Of a stretch of 29,244 bases of DNA, positions 22,170 through 29,244 are shown one piece after another. Below the pieces are notes generated by a model. That model was given only the letters and a program-made list of their open reading frames with translations, was not told where the DNA came from and ran no database searches. The stretch is from a virus: IMG/VR virus record IMGVR_UViG_3300024999_002110, positions 1 through 29,244 of that record. One strand, given 5' to 3'. Within the stretch, counting starts at the first letter, position 1, and every line of letters starts with the position of its first letter. The position numbers were made by a program, and so were the translations under genes.

Positions 22170-22199
22170 ATTATACTACAACTACGTATGTATCGGTAG
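22170..22199 (-). promoter_or_regulatory. Repressor promoter and imperfect operator dyad
   Basis: Minus-strand TATAAT (22175-22170) precedes the XRE gene. The -35 is poor. An imperfect 18-bp dyad (CTACGTATG/TATCGGTAG, 22182-22199) covers the spacer and -35 region. No second copy is seen in the window. Confidence 0.4.
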
Positions 22200-22326
22200 G
22201 TGAATGTTTGTTAATACTATAATACAATATGGAAGGGAATATGTCAAGTAAATTGTCAATATAATTATTTTTTTATTTTGTTAATATAGATAGCAATTTA
22301 CCATTTATTTTTTGCAATATACACAT

Positions 22327-22355
22327 TTGCATTACCATATAATTTATGGTATAAT
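22327..22355 (+). promoter_or_regulatory. Promoter with palindromic spacer for the stalk-domain gene
   Basis: TTGCAT (22327-22332), 17 nt, TATAAT (22350-22355). The spacer contains ACCATA-TAATT-TATGGT, a perfect 6-bp dyad, so a dimeric regulator could sit between -35 and -10. AAAAGGAGAG follows before the ATG. Confidence 0.75.
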
Positions 22356-22390
22356 AATACAAAACTAAATTTAAAAAGGAGAGTAATATT

Positions 22391-22969
22391 ATGTTTAAAA
22401 TTAACAATAAGAATATTCAGAAAATTAAATATTTTAGTTTAGGATTAATTACAAGTAGTTTATTATTTTCTTCAGTTACTTTTGCTGATAACTCTGCTAT
22501 AAAAATTTATTTAAATGGCAAACTACTTGAAAATGCAGAAGTTATCAATGTTAATAATTCTACTTATTTGCCTGTGAGAAAATTATGTGAAGCATTAAAA
22601 ATGAAAGTTAATTTTGATAGTGCAAATAATAGTGTGATTATTGATAGTAGTGATATAGATGTTAATAACATACAAACTAAACAAATTCAAGAAAATCAAA
22701 AATCTCAACAACAAAATAGTATTAATAATACATCTAATGATATTAAAGAAACTACTTATAATGGAATTAAATCAATTAATATTAATGGAAAAACATATTT
22801 TAATGGTAGAGAATATAATATTAAATTTCCTGGTATTCTAAATTGGGACAATAAAAAACAAAAAGCGTATATTAAAACAGATAATGAACATATAGAAATA
22901 GAAAATTTGCCAGAAAATATTCAATTATTATATGGACAAAGTTATTTTAATATTAAATATTATAGATAA
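22391..22969 (+). CDS. Secreted stalk-domain (copper amine oxidase N-terminal-like) protein
   Basis: A 192-aa protein with a typical signal peptide: basic KINNKNIQKIKYF, a hydrophobic core LGLITSSLLFSSV and a cleavage site TFA/DN at residue 32. The mature part begins IKIYLNGKLLENAEVINVNN, then STYLPVRKLCEALKMKVNFD, then NNSVIIDSS, the pattern of the copper amine oxidase N-terminal / stalk domain that is abundant in secreted proteins of Clostridia. After a Gln/Asn-rich linker a second beta-domain follows (GIKSININGKTYFNGREYNI). No LPXTG, lipobox or choline-binding repeat, so it is probably secreted or wall-associated by other means. It has its own promoter and runs opposite to the tail genes, ending 2 nt from the Tal stop, which is typical of a lysogenic-conversion gene. 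Confidence 0.8.
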   Translation: MFKINNKNIQKIKYFSLGLITSSLLFSSVTFADNSAIKIYLNGKLLENAEVINVNNSTYLPVRKLCEALKMKVNFDSANNSVIIDSSDIDVNNIQTKQIQENQKSQQQNSINNTSNDIKETTYNGIKSININGKTYFNGREYNIKFPGILNWDNKKQKAYIKTDNEHIEIENLPENIQLLYGQSYFNIKYYR

Positions 22970-22971
22970 TA

Positions 22972-25917
22972 TTAACCAAGTTTAGCAACTAATGGTTGAT
23001 CCAATCTATTAACTCCTGAATATACACCACCAAGAGCAGTTAAATAAATTGCATTTGCATTAGGAGTATAAAACATACCATCACCTGTAGAACCCCATGT
23101 TACACCACTATTAAAATCAAGTGGATTTAAAATTAATTGATTCCCGACAGAACAATCTGTCCCAACATCAATAGTTGTATCAGTCGTAAGACTCCCAGCA
23201 GTTACAGTACCTAAATTTGCAGTAATTGCAGATAATGTATTTACACTAATTTTATCTGCACTTACACTATTGTCAGATAAATAATAACCATTAATTTTAG
23301 TATTTAATTCACTTAAAATATCTATACCTTGTATTCTTAATGTATTACAATCAATATCACCTGTAACTTCTGCATCTTCTGCATGAAGGAATCCACCAGG
23401 AGTTACTCTAAATTCAGCATTAAGGAATGTACTCGCACCTAAATATAAACCATTTTCATCAATATGGGTTTCTCCAGCAGTACCAGAATTAATCTCGACA
23501 TAACCTTTTGTTACCAAATTACCATCGTTATTTATATAGAATAAATCATCCCACACTGGGGCTTCAATCGTTCCAGTATTTTTTTGGATCTTTATGCCGT
23601 TTGAAATATTCATTATTATTCTACTCTTACTATCTGTTTTAGTTATTATTAATGACATATCTTCAATATTTACACCATTTTGGTCTACAGAAAAATTGCC
23701 TGCTTCATTGGTTATTGTTAATATTGTAGATGCAACAATTTGGCCAATTAACTTATGTGCATATACCCCCGACCCATCAATTGCAATATCTAAAGAATTC
23801 CATCCGTTGGTTGTTAGTGCAATTATTCCATGCATAAGACGAATTGCCTTTTGAACATCATCAGGATTCGTTATGGTTATTCCTCTACCATTTATTTCTA
23901 CTGATTCATTTACTCCTGCTAATATTTCTCTTAAAGATGAATCCCATTTATTATTTAATATATCATTTACATCACTTTTAATATCATTAGCACTATTCCA
24001 TCCAAATTTATTTTGCTCAACTGTAATCCCTGCATTTATACTTTGATTTAGCATCTGTAAATATTTGTCTTTATTTTGATTTATATCTTTTAAGTTACTA
24101 ATTATTACAGAGATATTACTATTTTCAAAATCATATGTAATTTCATTAATTTTTGCTTTCACATTGACATTGAATTTATCGTATCGTATATTTACAATTT
24201 CTGACAATTGTAACTTATCCCTATCATATTGACAACCAATGTCAATGCAACCAAATAAATCCACTATATCAATCTCGATTATTGTCGCAGGCTGATAGAT
24301 TTTTGCAAATTCCAATTTCCCCCAATTTAACAATTCTTGGACATCCGAAATATACTCATTTCTTACTTCTTTCTTAATTATAAATGACCTTTTTAATTCT
24401 AATATTTGTTCTGGTGTAAAATTATTACTCACAGATAAAAGATCAGTTAATATATTCATCTGAATATTTATATTACTAATTTGATTCTCTAAACCATTAT
24501 TAACTTTACTACCAATAGTACAAGTAACTCCTGTGCTATCTGTATCAGTAAATGTAATATCAAAATTTGCTTGATCTTTGGTTGTAAAATAAATTATACT
24601 GACAGTATCATTAATAACACTACATTTAAAGATAGGAATTAGAGGGAATTTATTATCATAATTATAATATATACTATTAATATAGTTATTTATTTTTGTA
24701 GCAACAGTATTTATTGTATCTCCTAAAACTACTGGAATATCTATTACCTTATCATCAATAGTTAAATTAATATTACCATCAACAATACATGGATTAGTAA
24801 TTGTAATATCCACTAATATCGAGTTAATATCTTTATATTTATTATCTAATTCTATTTGTTTATTATTTCTATCTGTGATAAGTGTAGATGTGTCTAAATT
24901 ATTTGCTTGCCCAATATCAATAGCATCTAAAATTACATACATTTCTGTTTTTAAATCTGTTAAATCAGTATTTGCAGTATTTAATGTTTCTTGCAATGTT
25001 ATTTTTTGTGTTAGTAAACTATTATATTCTCCTTCTTTTGAAGATAATAGATCATTGTAATCTAATATAGAATTCGCTAAATCATCCGACATGTAATCGC
25101 TATGAATTAATACATTTTTATTTTCGTCCCTAGAGAATGGATATAAAAAATAAGTAAAATTCTGCAAAAATGGCATCCCTGTAGTGTTAGAACTGGCAAT
25201 AGATATATTATCTTTACCATAAATATACAATTGTGTACAAAATGAATCAGGATCTATTGTATTATTTATTGATTTTAAATATTTACCGTATGCGAAAGAT
25301 AATCCCCTATCTAATCCGTATGTCTCAATATCATACAGACTAACAGTATAATTTATTGTATCAAATACAACTAATGCCCCAAAGGTATTAGCTATATCAT
25401 CACATATAGTATCTAAGGCAGTCTTTCCAGAAATATCAAATTGTCGAAACATAATGTCGAATTTTGTATCTATATGTCCAATTATCCATGTAGTGTCGCT
25501 TAAAATATCCGTCAACACAGTAGTAGCATTAATAGAATCAGTTGTTTTATATCCATTTATAATTTCATTATTTAACAAATAAGCCAAAGAAAAACAAGTA
25601 ATATTTTTTATTGCTGTGTTATCTTCAGTGTCGTTATCTTCTGGCAAATTTATAATAAAATATTCAACATAATCATTTAAAACAAATTTAATTAAATACC
25701 TATGTTTGAGTAAATTATAATTCGGATTCACAATATATTCATGATTTATATCTTTATAATAATTTAACGAAAATGAGAGTTCATTTATTGATGATAATTT
25801 TAAATTTAGTGTAATATTAAAAGCATCTGATAACTTGCCAATTATAGATAAATTTGGTTTACATACATATAAATCTGGTTTTTGTCCAATTTTTGAATAA
25901 TCAATTTCAAATGACAA
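22972..25917 (-). CDS. Tail-associated protein (Tal / prophage tail-endopeptidase-like), TTG start
   Basis: 981 aa from the TTG at 25917, with AGGTG 7 nt upstream and no ATG nearby. The N-terminal 250 residues (SIIGKLSDAFNITLNLKLSSINELSFSL, then INGYKTTDSI, then GKTALDTICDDIANTFGALVVFD) resemble the phage minor structural protein N-terminal region, a gp27-like hub fold. A coiled coil lies near residues 290-370, a second beta-region reaches to about 620, and the C-terminal third is fibre-like with repeats of Asn-Asn-Asp-Gly and SVDQNGVNIED. No lysozyme or peptidase motif is seen. It should close the tail tube and carry the receptor-binding parts. It is the largest hub component and starts the tail-tip region of the operon. 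Confidence 0.8.
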   Translation of the reverse strand: MSFEIDYSKIGQKPDLYVCKPNLSIIGKLSDAFNITLNLKLSSINELSFSLNYYKDINHEYIVNPNYNLLKHRYLIKFVLNDYVEYFIINLPEDNDTEDNTAIKNITCFSLAYLLNNEIINGYKTTDSINATTVLTDILSDTTWIIGHIDTKFDIMFRQFDISGKTALDTICDDIANTFGALVVFDTINYTVSLYDIETYGLDRGLSFAYGKYLKSINNTIDPDSFCTQLYIYGKDNISIASSNTTGMPFLQNFTYFLYPFSRDENKNVLIHSDYMSDDLANSILDYNDLLSSKEGEYNSLLTQKITLQETLNTANTDLTDLKTEMYVILDAIDIGQANNLDTSTLITDRNNKQIELDNKYKDINSILVDITITNPCIVDGNINLTIDDKVIDIPVVLGDTINTVATKINNYINSIYYNYDNKFPLIPIFKCSVINDTVSIIYFTTKDQANFDITFTDTDSTGVTCTIGSKVNNGLENQISNINIQMNILTDLLSVSNNFTPEQILELKRSFIIKKEVRNEYISDVQELLNWGKLEFAKIYQPATIIEIDIVDLFGCIDIGCQYDRDKLQLSEIVNIRYDKFNVNVKAKINEITYDFENSNISVIISNLKDINQNKDKYLQMLNQSINAGITVEQNKFGWNSANDIKSDVNDILNNKWDSSLREILAGVNESVEINGRGITITNPDDVQKAIRLMHGIIALTTNGWNSLDIAIDGSGVYAHKLIGQIVASTILTITNEAGNFSVDQNGVNIEDMSLIITKTDSKSRIIMNISNGIKIQKNTGTIEAPVWDDLFYINNDGNLVTKGYVEINSGTAGETHIDENGLYLGASTFLNAEFRVTPGGFLHAEDAEVTGDIDCNTLRIQGIDILSELNTKINGYYLSDNSVSADKISVNTLSAITANLGTVTAGSLTTDTTIDVGTDCSVGNQLILNPLDFNSGVTWGSTGDGMFYTPNANAIYLTALGGVYSGVNRLDQPLVAKLG

Positions 25918-25975
25918 TAAATTTCACCTAACTTTCTTTATTATTATTTAAATATATAGAGATTTGTATTAATTG

Positions 25976-27571
25976 TTAGTTAAAAATGTATTTATTTAAT
26001 ATTTCTTCAATATTATCAAAATCCCAATACCATATTTCAAGTAAATTTATATTATTATTCCATGCATAAATACATTTTCTTTGATCGTGTTCTAATTGTT
26101 TTTTAAATTGTTCTTCTGATTCATGGAATCCTGGTATATATTTTTCATGCTGTTCACCTTGATATTCAATCAATAAATTTAATTTGGGTATGTAAAAATC
26201 ATAAGATAATAAACCATTTCCCAAACCTACTAAACCATTAAATTTCATTTGAGGAATAAAATAATTCTTATTATATTTATCTTCATCAATTAAATTATCA
26301 AAATCTTCTTGTGATATTTTAATCCAATTTTTATTAATTAATATTCTATCTATTTCTTTTTCACCTTTACTTTTACAGCATTCAGGACAACCAAATCCAC
26401 TATTTCTACTATAAATATATGCTTCCCATTCATGCTCACATTCTTTACATACCCACCAAGCGTATTTGCCACTGTTGGGACAAAACTCTTCAGGTCTTTT
26501 TTCATTCTTCTTATAATCCCATTCTTCACATAATTCAGGATTATTAACTAGTAAATTATAGTCTTTTGAAGGTAATTGTCCTGCACAATAAGGGCAACCA
26601 CAACCAGAATTTCTACTATTAATTGTCGCAGGCCACTCATGTCCTTTATCACATTGCCACCAAATATCTTTACTACCACTTACAGTAACATCAAAAGGAG
26701 TCAAATCACCGTTCAACGTAGGATGCCACTGTTTTGCAAGTTCAGGGTTTTTAGTTGCAAGACAATTGGATAAGGCAATTTGTTTACCAACACAAACTCC
26801 ACAACCTTGATTATTTGTTATTATTTGATCTATACTTGCTCTAAATTCTTCTCCACAATTTTCTTTTAAACATTTCCATTTTAATTTCTTTTTACTTCCT
26901 TCATATGTATCACTTAATAATTCAAACGGTTTATTATTTAATTTACACCATAGTTTTATATTTTGTATTGTATAAGGATTAGATTTATTGAATTTATCTG
27001 GTGTAGTTTTTTGTTGTAAATCATTCCATGTTATAAAATAATAATAATCTTCATTATCTTTTAATATAAGTTTTGAAGCAGAATTAACATATTCATCACT
27101 TATTAATTCATAATTTAAATTACGTATAAATTTTTTAACTTGTTCATATGTAAGTTTTGAATTTTCTATACGTTTAATATTTTGACAAATAGGACACTTT
27201 GTACCACTTAAAAAACTATGTGGTGTAACAGGCCATTCATGATCGCATTTATTATGTTTTATCAATATATTTGTTTTATTATTTATATATTCACCAATAA
27301 CTTCATATTCATCACCAACTAATTGATAAACTTCTTCTTTAAATTGTTTTGTATCTTTTTTATTATTGCCAGAACACTTAGTACATCTAATATTTTTATT
27401 TAAAAAACTATCAGGATAAATACTCCATTCATAATTACTACAACTTTCATTATTATGCCTAATCTTAACTTTTATTCTAGCATTAATATATTCGTCTAAT
27501 ATAGTATATTCATCCCCAACTAAATTATATACTGCTTGTAAAAATTCATCGTTAGTTCTTTTTCTTGGCAT
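25976..27571 (-). CDS. Zinc-ribbon plus PD-(D/E)XK endonuclease-like protein, probable free-standing homing gene
   Basis: 531 aa. Two N-terminal modules (residues about 1-65 and 70-140) have the DUF723-like layout: DEYTILDEYINARIKVKI, a zinc pair CTKC, then EYEVIGEYINNKTNILIKH, a pair CPIC. A middle module (about 145-235, ending KLNNKPFELLSDTYEG) is the one copied at 125-394. Then two or three CxxC zinc ribbons follow (CGVC, CPYC, CPEC) resembling DUF4379. The last 125 residues contain GEKEIDRIL, YDFYIPKLNLLIEYQGEQHE, and EHDQRKCIYAWNNN, the pattern of a PD-(D/E)XK nuclease (Asp near 455, Glu-x-Gln near 469). Genes of this type move by cutting phage DNA beside themselves. ATG follows AAGGAGG. 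It is placed directly upstream of the Tal gene. Confidence 0.8.
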   Translation of the reverse strand: MPRKRTNDEFLQAVYNLVGDEYTILDEYINARIKVKIRHNNESCSNYEWSIYPDSFLNKNIRCTKCSGNNKKDTKQFKEEVYQLVGDEYEVIGEYINNKTNILIKHNKCDHEWPVTPHSFLSGTKCPICQNIKRIENSKLTYEQVKKFIRNLNYELISDEYVNSASKLILKDNEDYYYFITWNDLQQKTTPDKFNKSNPYTIQNIKLWCKLNNKPFELLSDTYEGSKKKLKWKCLKENCGEEFRASIDQIITNNQGCGVCVGKQIALSNCLATKNPELAKQWHPTLNGDLTPFDVTVSGSKDIWWQCDKGHEWPATINSRNSGCGCPYCAGQLPSKDYNLLVNNPELCEEWDYKKNEKRPEEFCPNSGKYAWWVCKECEHEWEAYIYSRNSGFGCPECCKSKGEKEIDRILINKNWIKISQEDFDNLIDEDKYNKNYFIPQMKFNGLVGLGNGLLSYDFYIPKLNLLIEYQGEQHEKYIPGFHESEEQFKKQLEHDQRKCIYAWNNNINLLEIWYWDFDNIEEILNKYIFN

Positions 27572-27621
27572 ATTAAATTAAATCCTCCTTATTTATAAAT
27601 ATTATAATATTATTCCTCACT

Positions 27622-27664
27622 CAAAAATAAAAATAGAGATGGGTAGAGAGGAGGTTCTACCCAT
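27622..27664 (-). terminator. Intrinsic terminator upstream of the endonuclease gene
   Basis: ATGGGTAG and CTACCCAT (27639-27646 and 27657-27664) form an 8-bp stem followed on the minus strand by CTCTATTTTTATTTTT. A smaller hairpin GTAGG/CCTAC (27671-27689) stands before it. It ends transcripts from the two small genes above. Confidence 0.8.
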
Positions 27665-27735
27665 TTTTCAGTAGGTTAATTACTCCTACCTATCCCTATA
27701 AAATTATATTCATAATTAATCAATCAATCAAACAA

Positions 27736-27939
27736 TTAAAATCTACCAGTCAATTCAAACTTTTCAATCTGCTGACCAGTATACTTACCATCGCAAAAAT
27801 TCTCAAATTCCTTATAATTTAAATCAGTAAAAAATTTTATTTCAACACTCAAAGCATACGCAATATGACAATATTTGTAATTGCACAGCATTAAATTTTC
27901 TGAACCTTCTGCCATAATTATCGGTTTTCTCGCTAACAT
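27736..27939 (-). CDS. Unknown 67-aa protein
   Basis: The start ATG at 27939 (MLARKPIIMAEGSENLML) lies 8 nt behind AGGAGG; an in-frame TTG two codons earlier is too close. Contains CNYKYC and a third cysteine (FCDGKY), an acidic middle and an aromatic-rich end. No signal peptide, membrane span or known motif. It is 12 nt downstream of the 107-aa gene and shares its transcript, ended by the terminator at 27622-27664. Probably an accessory phage protein. Confidence 0.55.
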   Translation of the reverse strand: MLARKPIIMAEGSENLMLCNYKYCHIAYALSVEIKFFTDLNYKEFENFCDGKYTGQQIEKFELTGRF

Positions 27940-27951
27940 TCTCAATCCCTC

Positions 27952-28275
27952 CTAATAATTATACTCAACAAATATTTCCGTAAAATCAATCATACTTAAA
28001 ACAATTTGTTCAGCATTCATACTAGGAGCGAAAGAATTCCTATGTATGTCCAGAATATCAGACTGATTAATTAGCAAATTCTTATACTCATTTTCTTCGT
28101 CATAATTTTCAAAACCAAACTGGTATTTCCCATTTACAAAACTAAGGAACTCAAAACCATCATACAGCACGTTCACAATAACCGTTTCTGTTTTAACTTC
28201 CAACCATACAGGCTTTCCTAACAATCCTTCCATAATTTCTTCAAATTGTAAATTAGTTAATTGATTGTATTCCAT
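27952..28275 (-). CDS. Unknown acidic 107-aa protein
   Basis: Begins MEYNQLTNLQFEEIMEGLLG; AAAAGGAG is about 10 nt upstream of the ATG at 28275. The product is strongly acidic (ENYDEENEY), has no cysteine and looks like a mixed alpha/beta fold: helix, strands VWLEVKTETVIVNVLYDG and FLSFVNGKYQFGF, helix. Small acidic proteins of phages often bind host enzymes or mimic DNA, but nothing here proves it. It has its own promoter (28335-28363) and is followed by the 67-aa gene. No family recognised. Confidence 0.55.
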   Translation of the reverse strand: MEYNQLTNLQFEEIMEGLLGKPVWLEVKTETVIVNVLYDGFEFLSFVNGKYQFGFENYDEENEYKNLLINQSDILDIHRNSFAPSMNAEQIVLSMIDFTEIFVEYNY

Positions 28276-28334
28276 AAAATAAAACAACTCCTTTTCTAAT
28301 ATTGTAAGGGAAAACTTATCCTTTACTTGATATT

Positions 28335-28363
28335 AGTATAAAGGAATTTGCTTGGGTATACAA
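28335..28363 (-). promoter_or_regulatory. Promoter of the 107-aa/67-aa operon
   Basis: Minus strand: TTGTAT (28363-28358), 17 nt, TATACT (28340-28335). A dyad TCCTTTA/TAAAGGA (28319-28325 and 28339-28345) spans the -10 and start site and may be an operator. The rest of 28276-28453 shows only a short direct repeat (AAATAACTAT twice). Confidence 0.6.
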
Positions 28364-28453
28364 ATCTGTTAACCCATCATATTCGGTTAAATAACTATAT
28401 TATGGTTGAATATCATCAAATAACTATTATTTACATAGAATATCTCTATATTC

Positions 28454-28798
28454 CTAAATATCCTTACTATTCAAATAATCATTAATATATTTTTCCATCT
28501 CATAAATCTTTTGCTGTATGCGTACTAATTCCAATATTAATTGTTCAGTATCCTCTAAATTAGAATCATTAATTTTATTTGTATATATTTTATGTTGAAG
28601 AATTTCTTTATCACAAAATAATTCTCTCAATTTATTAATTGAATCCAAATATTCAGGTTGTTCTTTATCCAAAAATATAGTAATAATATCTCTAACAAAA
28701 TCTGAAACATTTTTACCTTGTTTCTTAGCTGTAGATTCAATACGCTTTTTTAATCCAGGTGTTACTCTTATTATTAATTTATCATCTTTAACTGCCAT
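28454..28798 (-). CDS. Ribbon-helix-helix DNA-binding protein
   Basis: 114 aa starting at the ATG at 28798 (MAVKDDKLIIRVTPGLKKRI), 9 nt behind AAGGAG. The N-terminal 45 residues are a classic ribbon-helix-helix: strand KLIIRVTPGLK, helix KKRIESTAKKQG, then SDFVRDIITIFLD. The remaining 65 residues form a coiled coil (EDTEQLILELVRIQQKIYEME). RHH proteins of this type bind operators as dimers of dimers and serve as antitoxins or plasmid copy/partition regulators. It lies downstream of a PIN-domain gene but is not coupled to it, and two promoters and a large inverted repeat stand between them. Confidence 0.8.
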   Translation of the reverse strand: MAVKDDKLIIRVTPGLKKRIESTAKKQGKNVSDFVRDIITIFLDKEQPEYLDSINKLRELFCDKEILQHKIYTNKINDSNLEDTEQLILELVRIQQKIYEMEKYINDYLNSKDI

Positions 28799-28822
28799 CA
28801 CAACTCACTCCTTATCCACTAT

Positions 28823-28851
28823 ATTATACACTATGCATATGTAATTTTCAA
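28823..28851 (-). promoter_or_regulatory. Proximal promoter of the RHH gene
   Basis: Minus strand: TTGAAA (28851-28846), exactly 17 nt, TATAAT (28828-28823), 25 nt before the start codon. Near-consensus. Confidence 0.75.
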
Positions 28852-28936
28852 AAGTAGAAAGGAAGCAACATATCAAATCATAGTAACACATCAAACCCAC
28901 TAAACCAATACTAAACCAACTAAAAATTCTAATATC

Positions 28937-29019
28937 ATATTAACATACCTATCACATAAAGTCAAGTATAATTATTTTTATATTCTATTAACAAAGGCAA
29001 TAATAATTATACTTGACTT
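28937..29019 (-). promoter_or_regulatory. Distal promoter with perfect 18-bp inverted repeat
   Basis: Arms 28959-28976 and 29002-29019 (core GTCAAGTATAATTATT) are perfectly complementary around a 25-nt spacer. The lower arm supplies TTGACT (28965-28960) as -35 of a minus-strand promoter with TAATAT (28942-28937) after 17 nt. A dimeric regulator, possibly the RHH protein itself, could bind both arms; a weak terminator for the PIN gene is the alternative. Confidence 0.55.
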
Positions 29020-29051
29020 ATACACATACCAACATTCAAATTAACTAACTA

Positions 29052-29243
29052 TCAACTAACACAACCTTTAACATTCTCATTCTCTTCATTCTTGCTTTTC
29101 TCATTCTCATCTTTAACCATCTCACAAAAATCTTTCGCACTCAAAACTTTAAATCCTAAACTATCAATATTGTGCATACCACTTTTAAAATCATCTGAAA
29201 TTAAATAGTTTGCTTTACCTTTCATTGCACATTTTAAAAACAT
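29052..29243 (-). CDS. C-terminal end of a PIN-domain protein (partial, runs off the window)
   Basis: Only the last 63 codons are in the window, ending at TAA 29052; the frame is still open at the window edge, so the Met at 29243 is probably internal. KCAMKGKANYLISDDFKSGM followed by LGFKVLSAKDFCEMV matches the end of PIN-domain proteins of the COG1569-type toxin family (pattern A-D-Y-x-V-T-x-D, then a strand and 'S-P-x-E-F'). The tail of Lys, Glu and Asn is low complexity. PIN proteins are RNases and usually toxins paired with an antitoxin. Whether the RHH gene downstream is its partner cannot be decided from here. Confidence 0.6.
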   Translation of the reverse strand: MFLKCAMKGKANYLISDDFKSGMHNIDSLGFKVLSAKDFCEMVKDENEKSKNEENENVKGCVS

Positions 29244-29244
29244 A

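Noticed and set aside
28389-28431. Short direct repeat AAATAACTAT in the gap after the RHH gene as an iteron
   Set aside because: Only two copies of 10 AT-rich nucleotides; not enough to suggest a replication origin.
1-29244. CRISPR array, tRNA genes, diversity-generating retroelement
   Set aside because: No regularly spaced repeats, no cloverleaf-like GGTTCGAATCC segments, and no reverse transcriptase or template/variable repeat pair were seen.

Overview
The window is part of a phage genome, most likely a prophage or phage-plasmid of an AT-rich Clostridium-type Firmicute. The DNA is very AT-rich, ribosome binding sites are of the strong AAGGAGG type, promoters are sigma-A-like (TTGCAT/TTGACA, 17 nt, TATAAT), and most genes lie on the minus strand, so transcription runs mainly from high to low coordinates. 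No integrase, terminase, capsid, rRNA, tRNA or CRISPR array is visible, so the element type (integrated or plasmid-like) cannot be settled here.

In order of transcription: (1) 29.2-27.6 kb holds the end of a PIN-domain gene, a ribbon-helix-helix protein with two candidate promoters and a perfect 18-bp inverted repeat, and two small unknown genes. (2) 27.6-26 kb is a zinc-ribbon plus PD-(D/E)XK protein that looks like a free-standing homing endonuclease, next to (3) a 981-aa tail-associated (Tal-like) protein at 26-23 kb. (4) 23-19.8 kb is a control island inside the tail cluster: a secreted stalk-domain protein on the plus strand, an XRE repressor, a zinc-ribbon protein, a BRO/KilAC antirepressor, a 52-aa gene, a plus-strand 69-aa gene and a coiled-coil protein, with several separate promoters and palindromic operator candidates. 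(5) 19.7-10 kb is a run of fibre and baseplate genes: a protein with fibronectin III-like repeats, several small tail proteins, and a 1822-aa multidomain protein ending in a glycoside-hydrolase-like TIM barrel (probable host-surface depolymerase). (6) 9.7-8 kb is the lysis cassette: XhlA-like membrane protein, zinc amidase endolysin, holin-like protein. (7) 7.9-6.1 kb is an IS200/IS605-type element carrying only tnpB, with hairpin-rich ends. (8) 5.5-3 kb is a tightly overlapping three-gene cassette of clearly higher GC, probably imported, that ends in a transglutaminase-fold protein with a damaged catalytic triad. (9) 2.8-0.1 kb holds a leader with an intrinsic terminator, a DUF5659-like protein, an SF2 helicase-like ATPase, a group of hairpins, and an 89-aa copy of one module of the endonuclease at 26 kb.

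Together this is the host-recognition, lysis and accessory part of a phage, disturbed by several mobile elements (endonuclease gene, module copy, TnpB element, imported cassette). The control island probably contains the lysogeny or moron functions. The most notable points are the imported cassette with its pseudo-transglutaminase, the TnpB without zinc knuckle, the GC-rich structured hairpin at 9.85 kb, the attenuator-like leader before the helicase operon, and the missing orthodox start codon of the 1822-aa gene.
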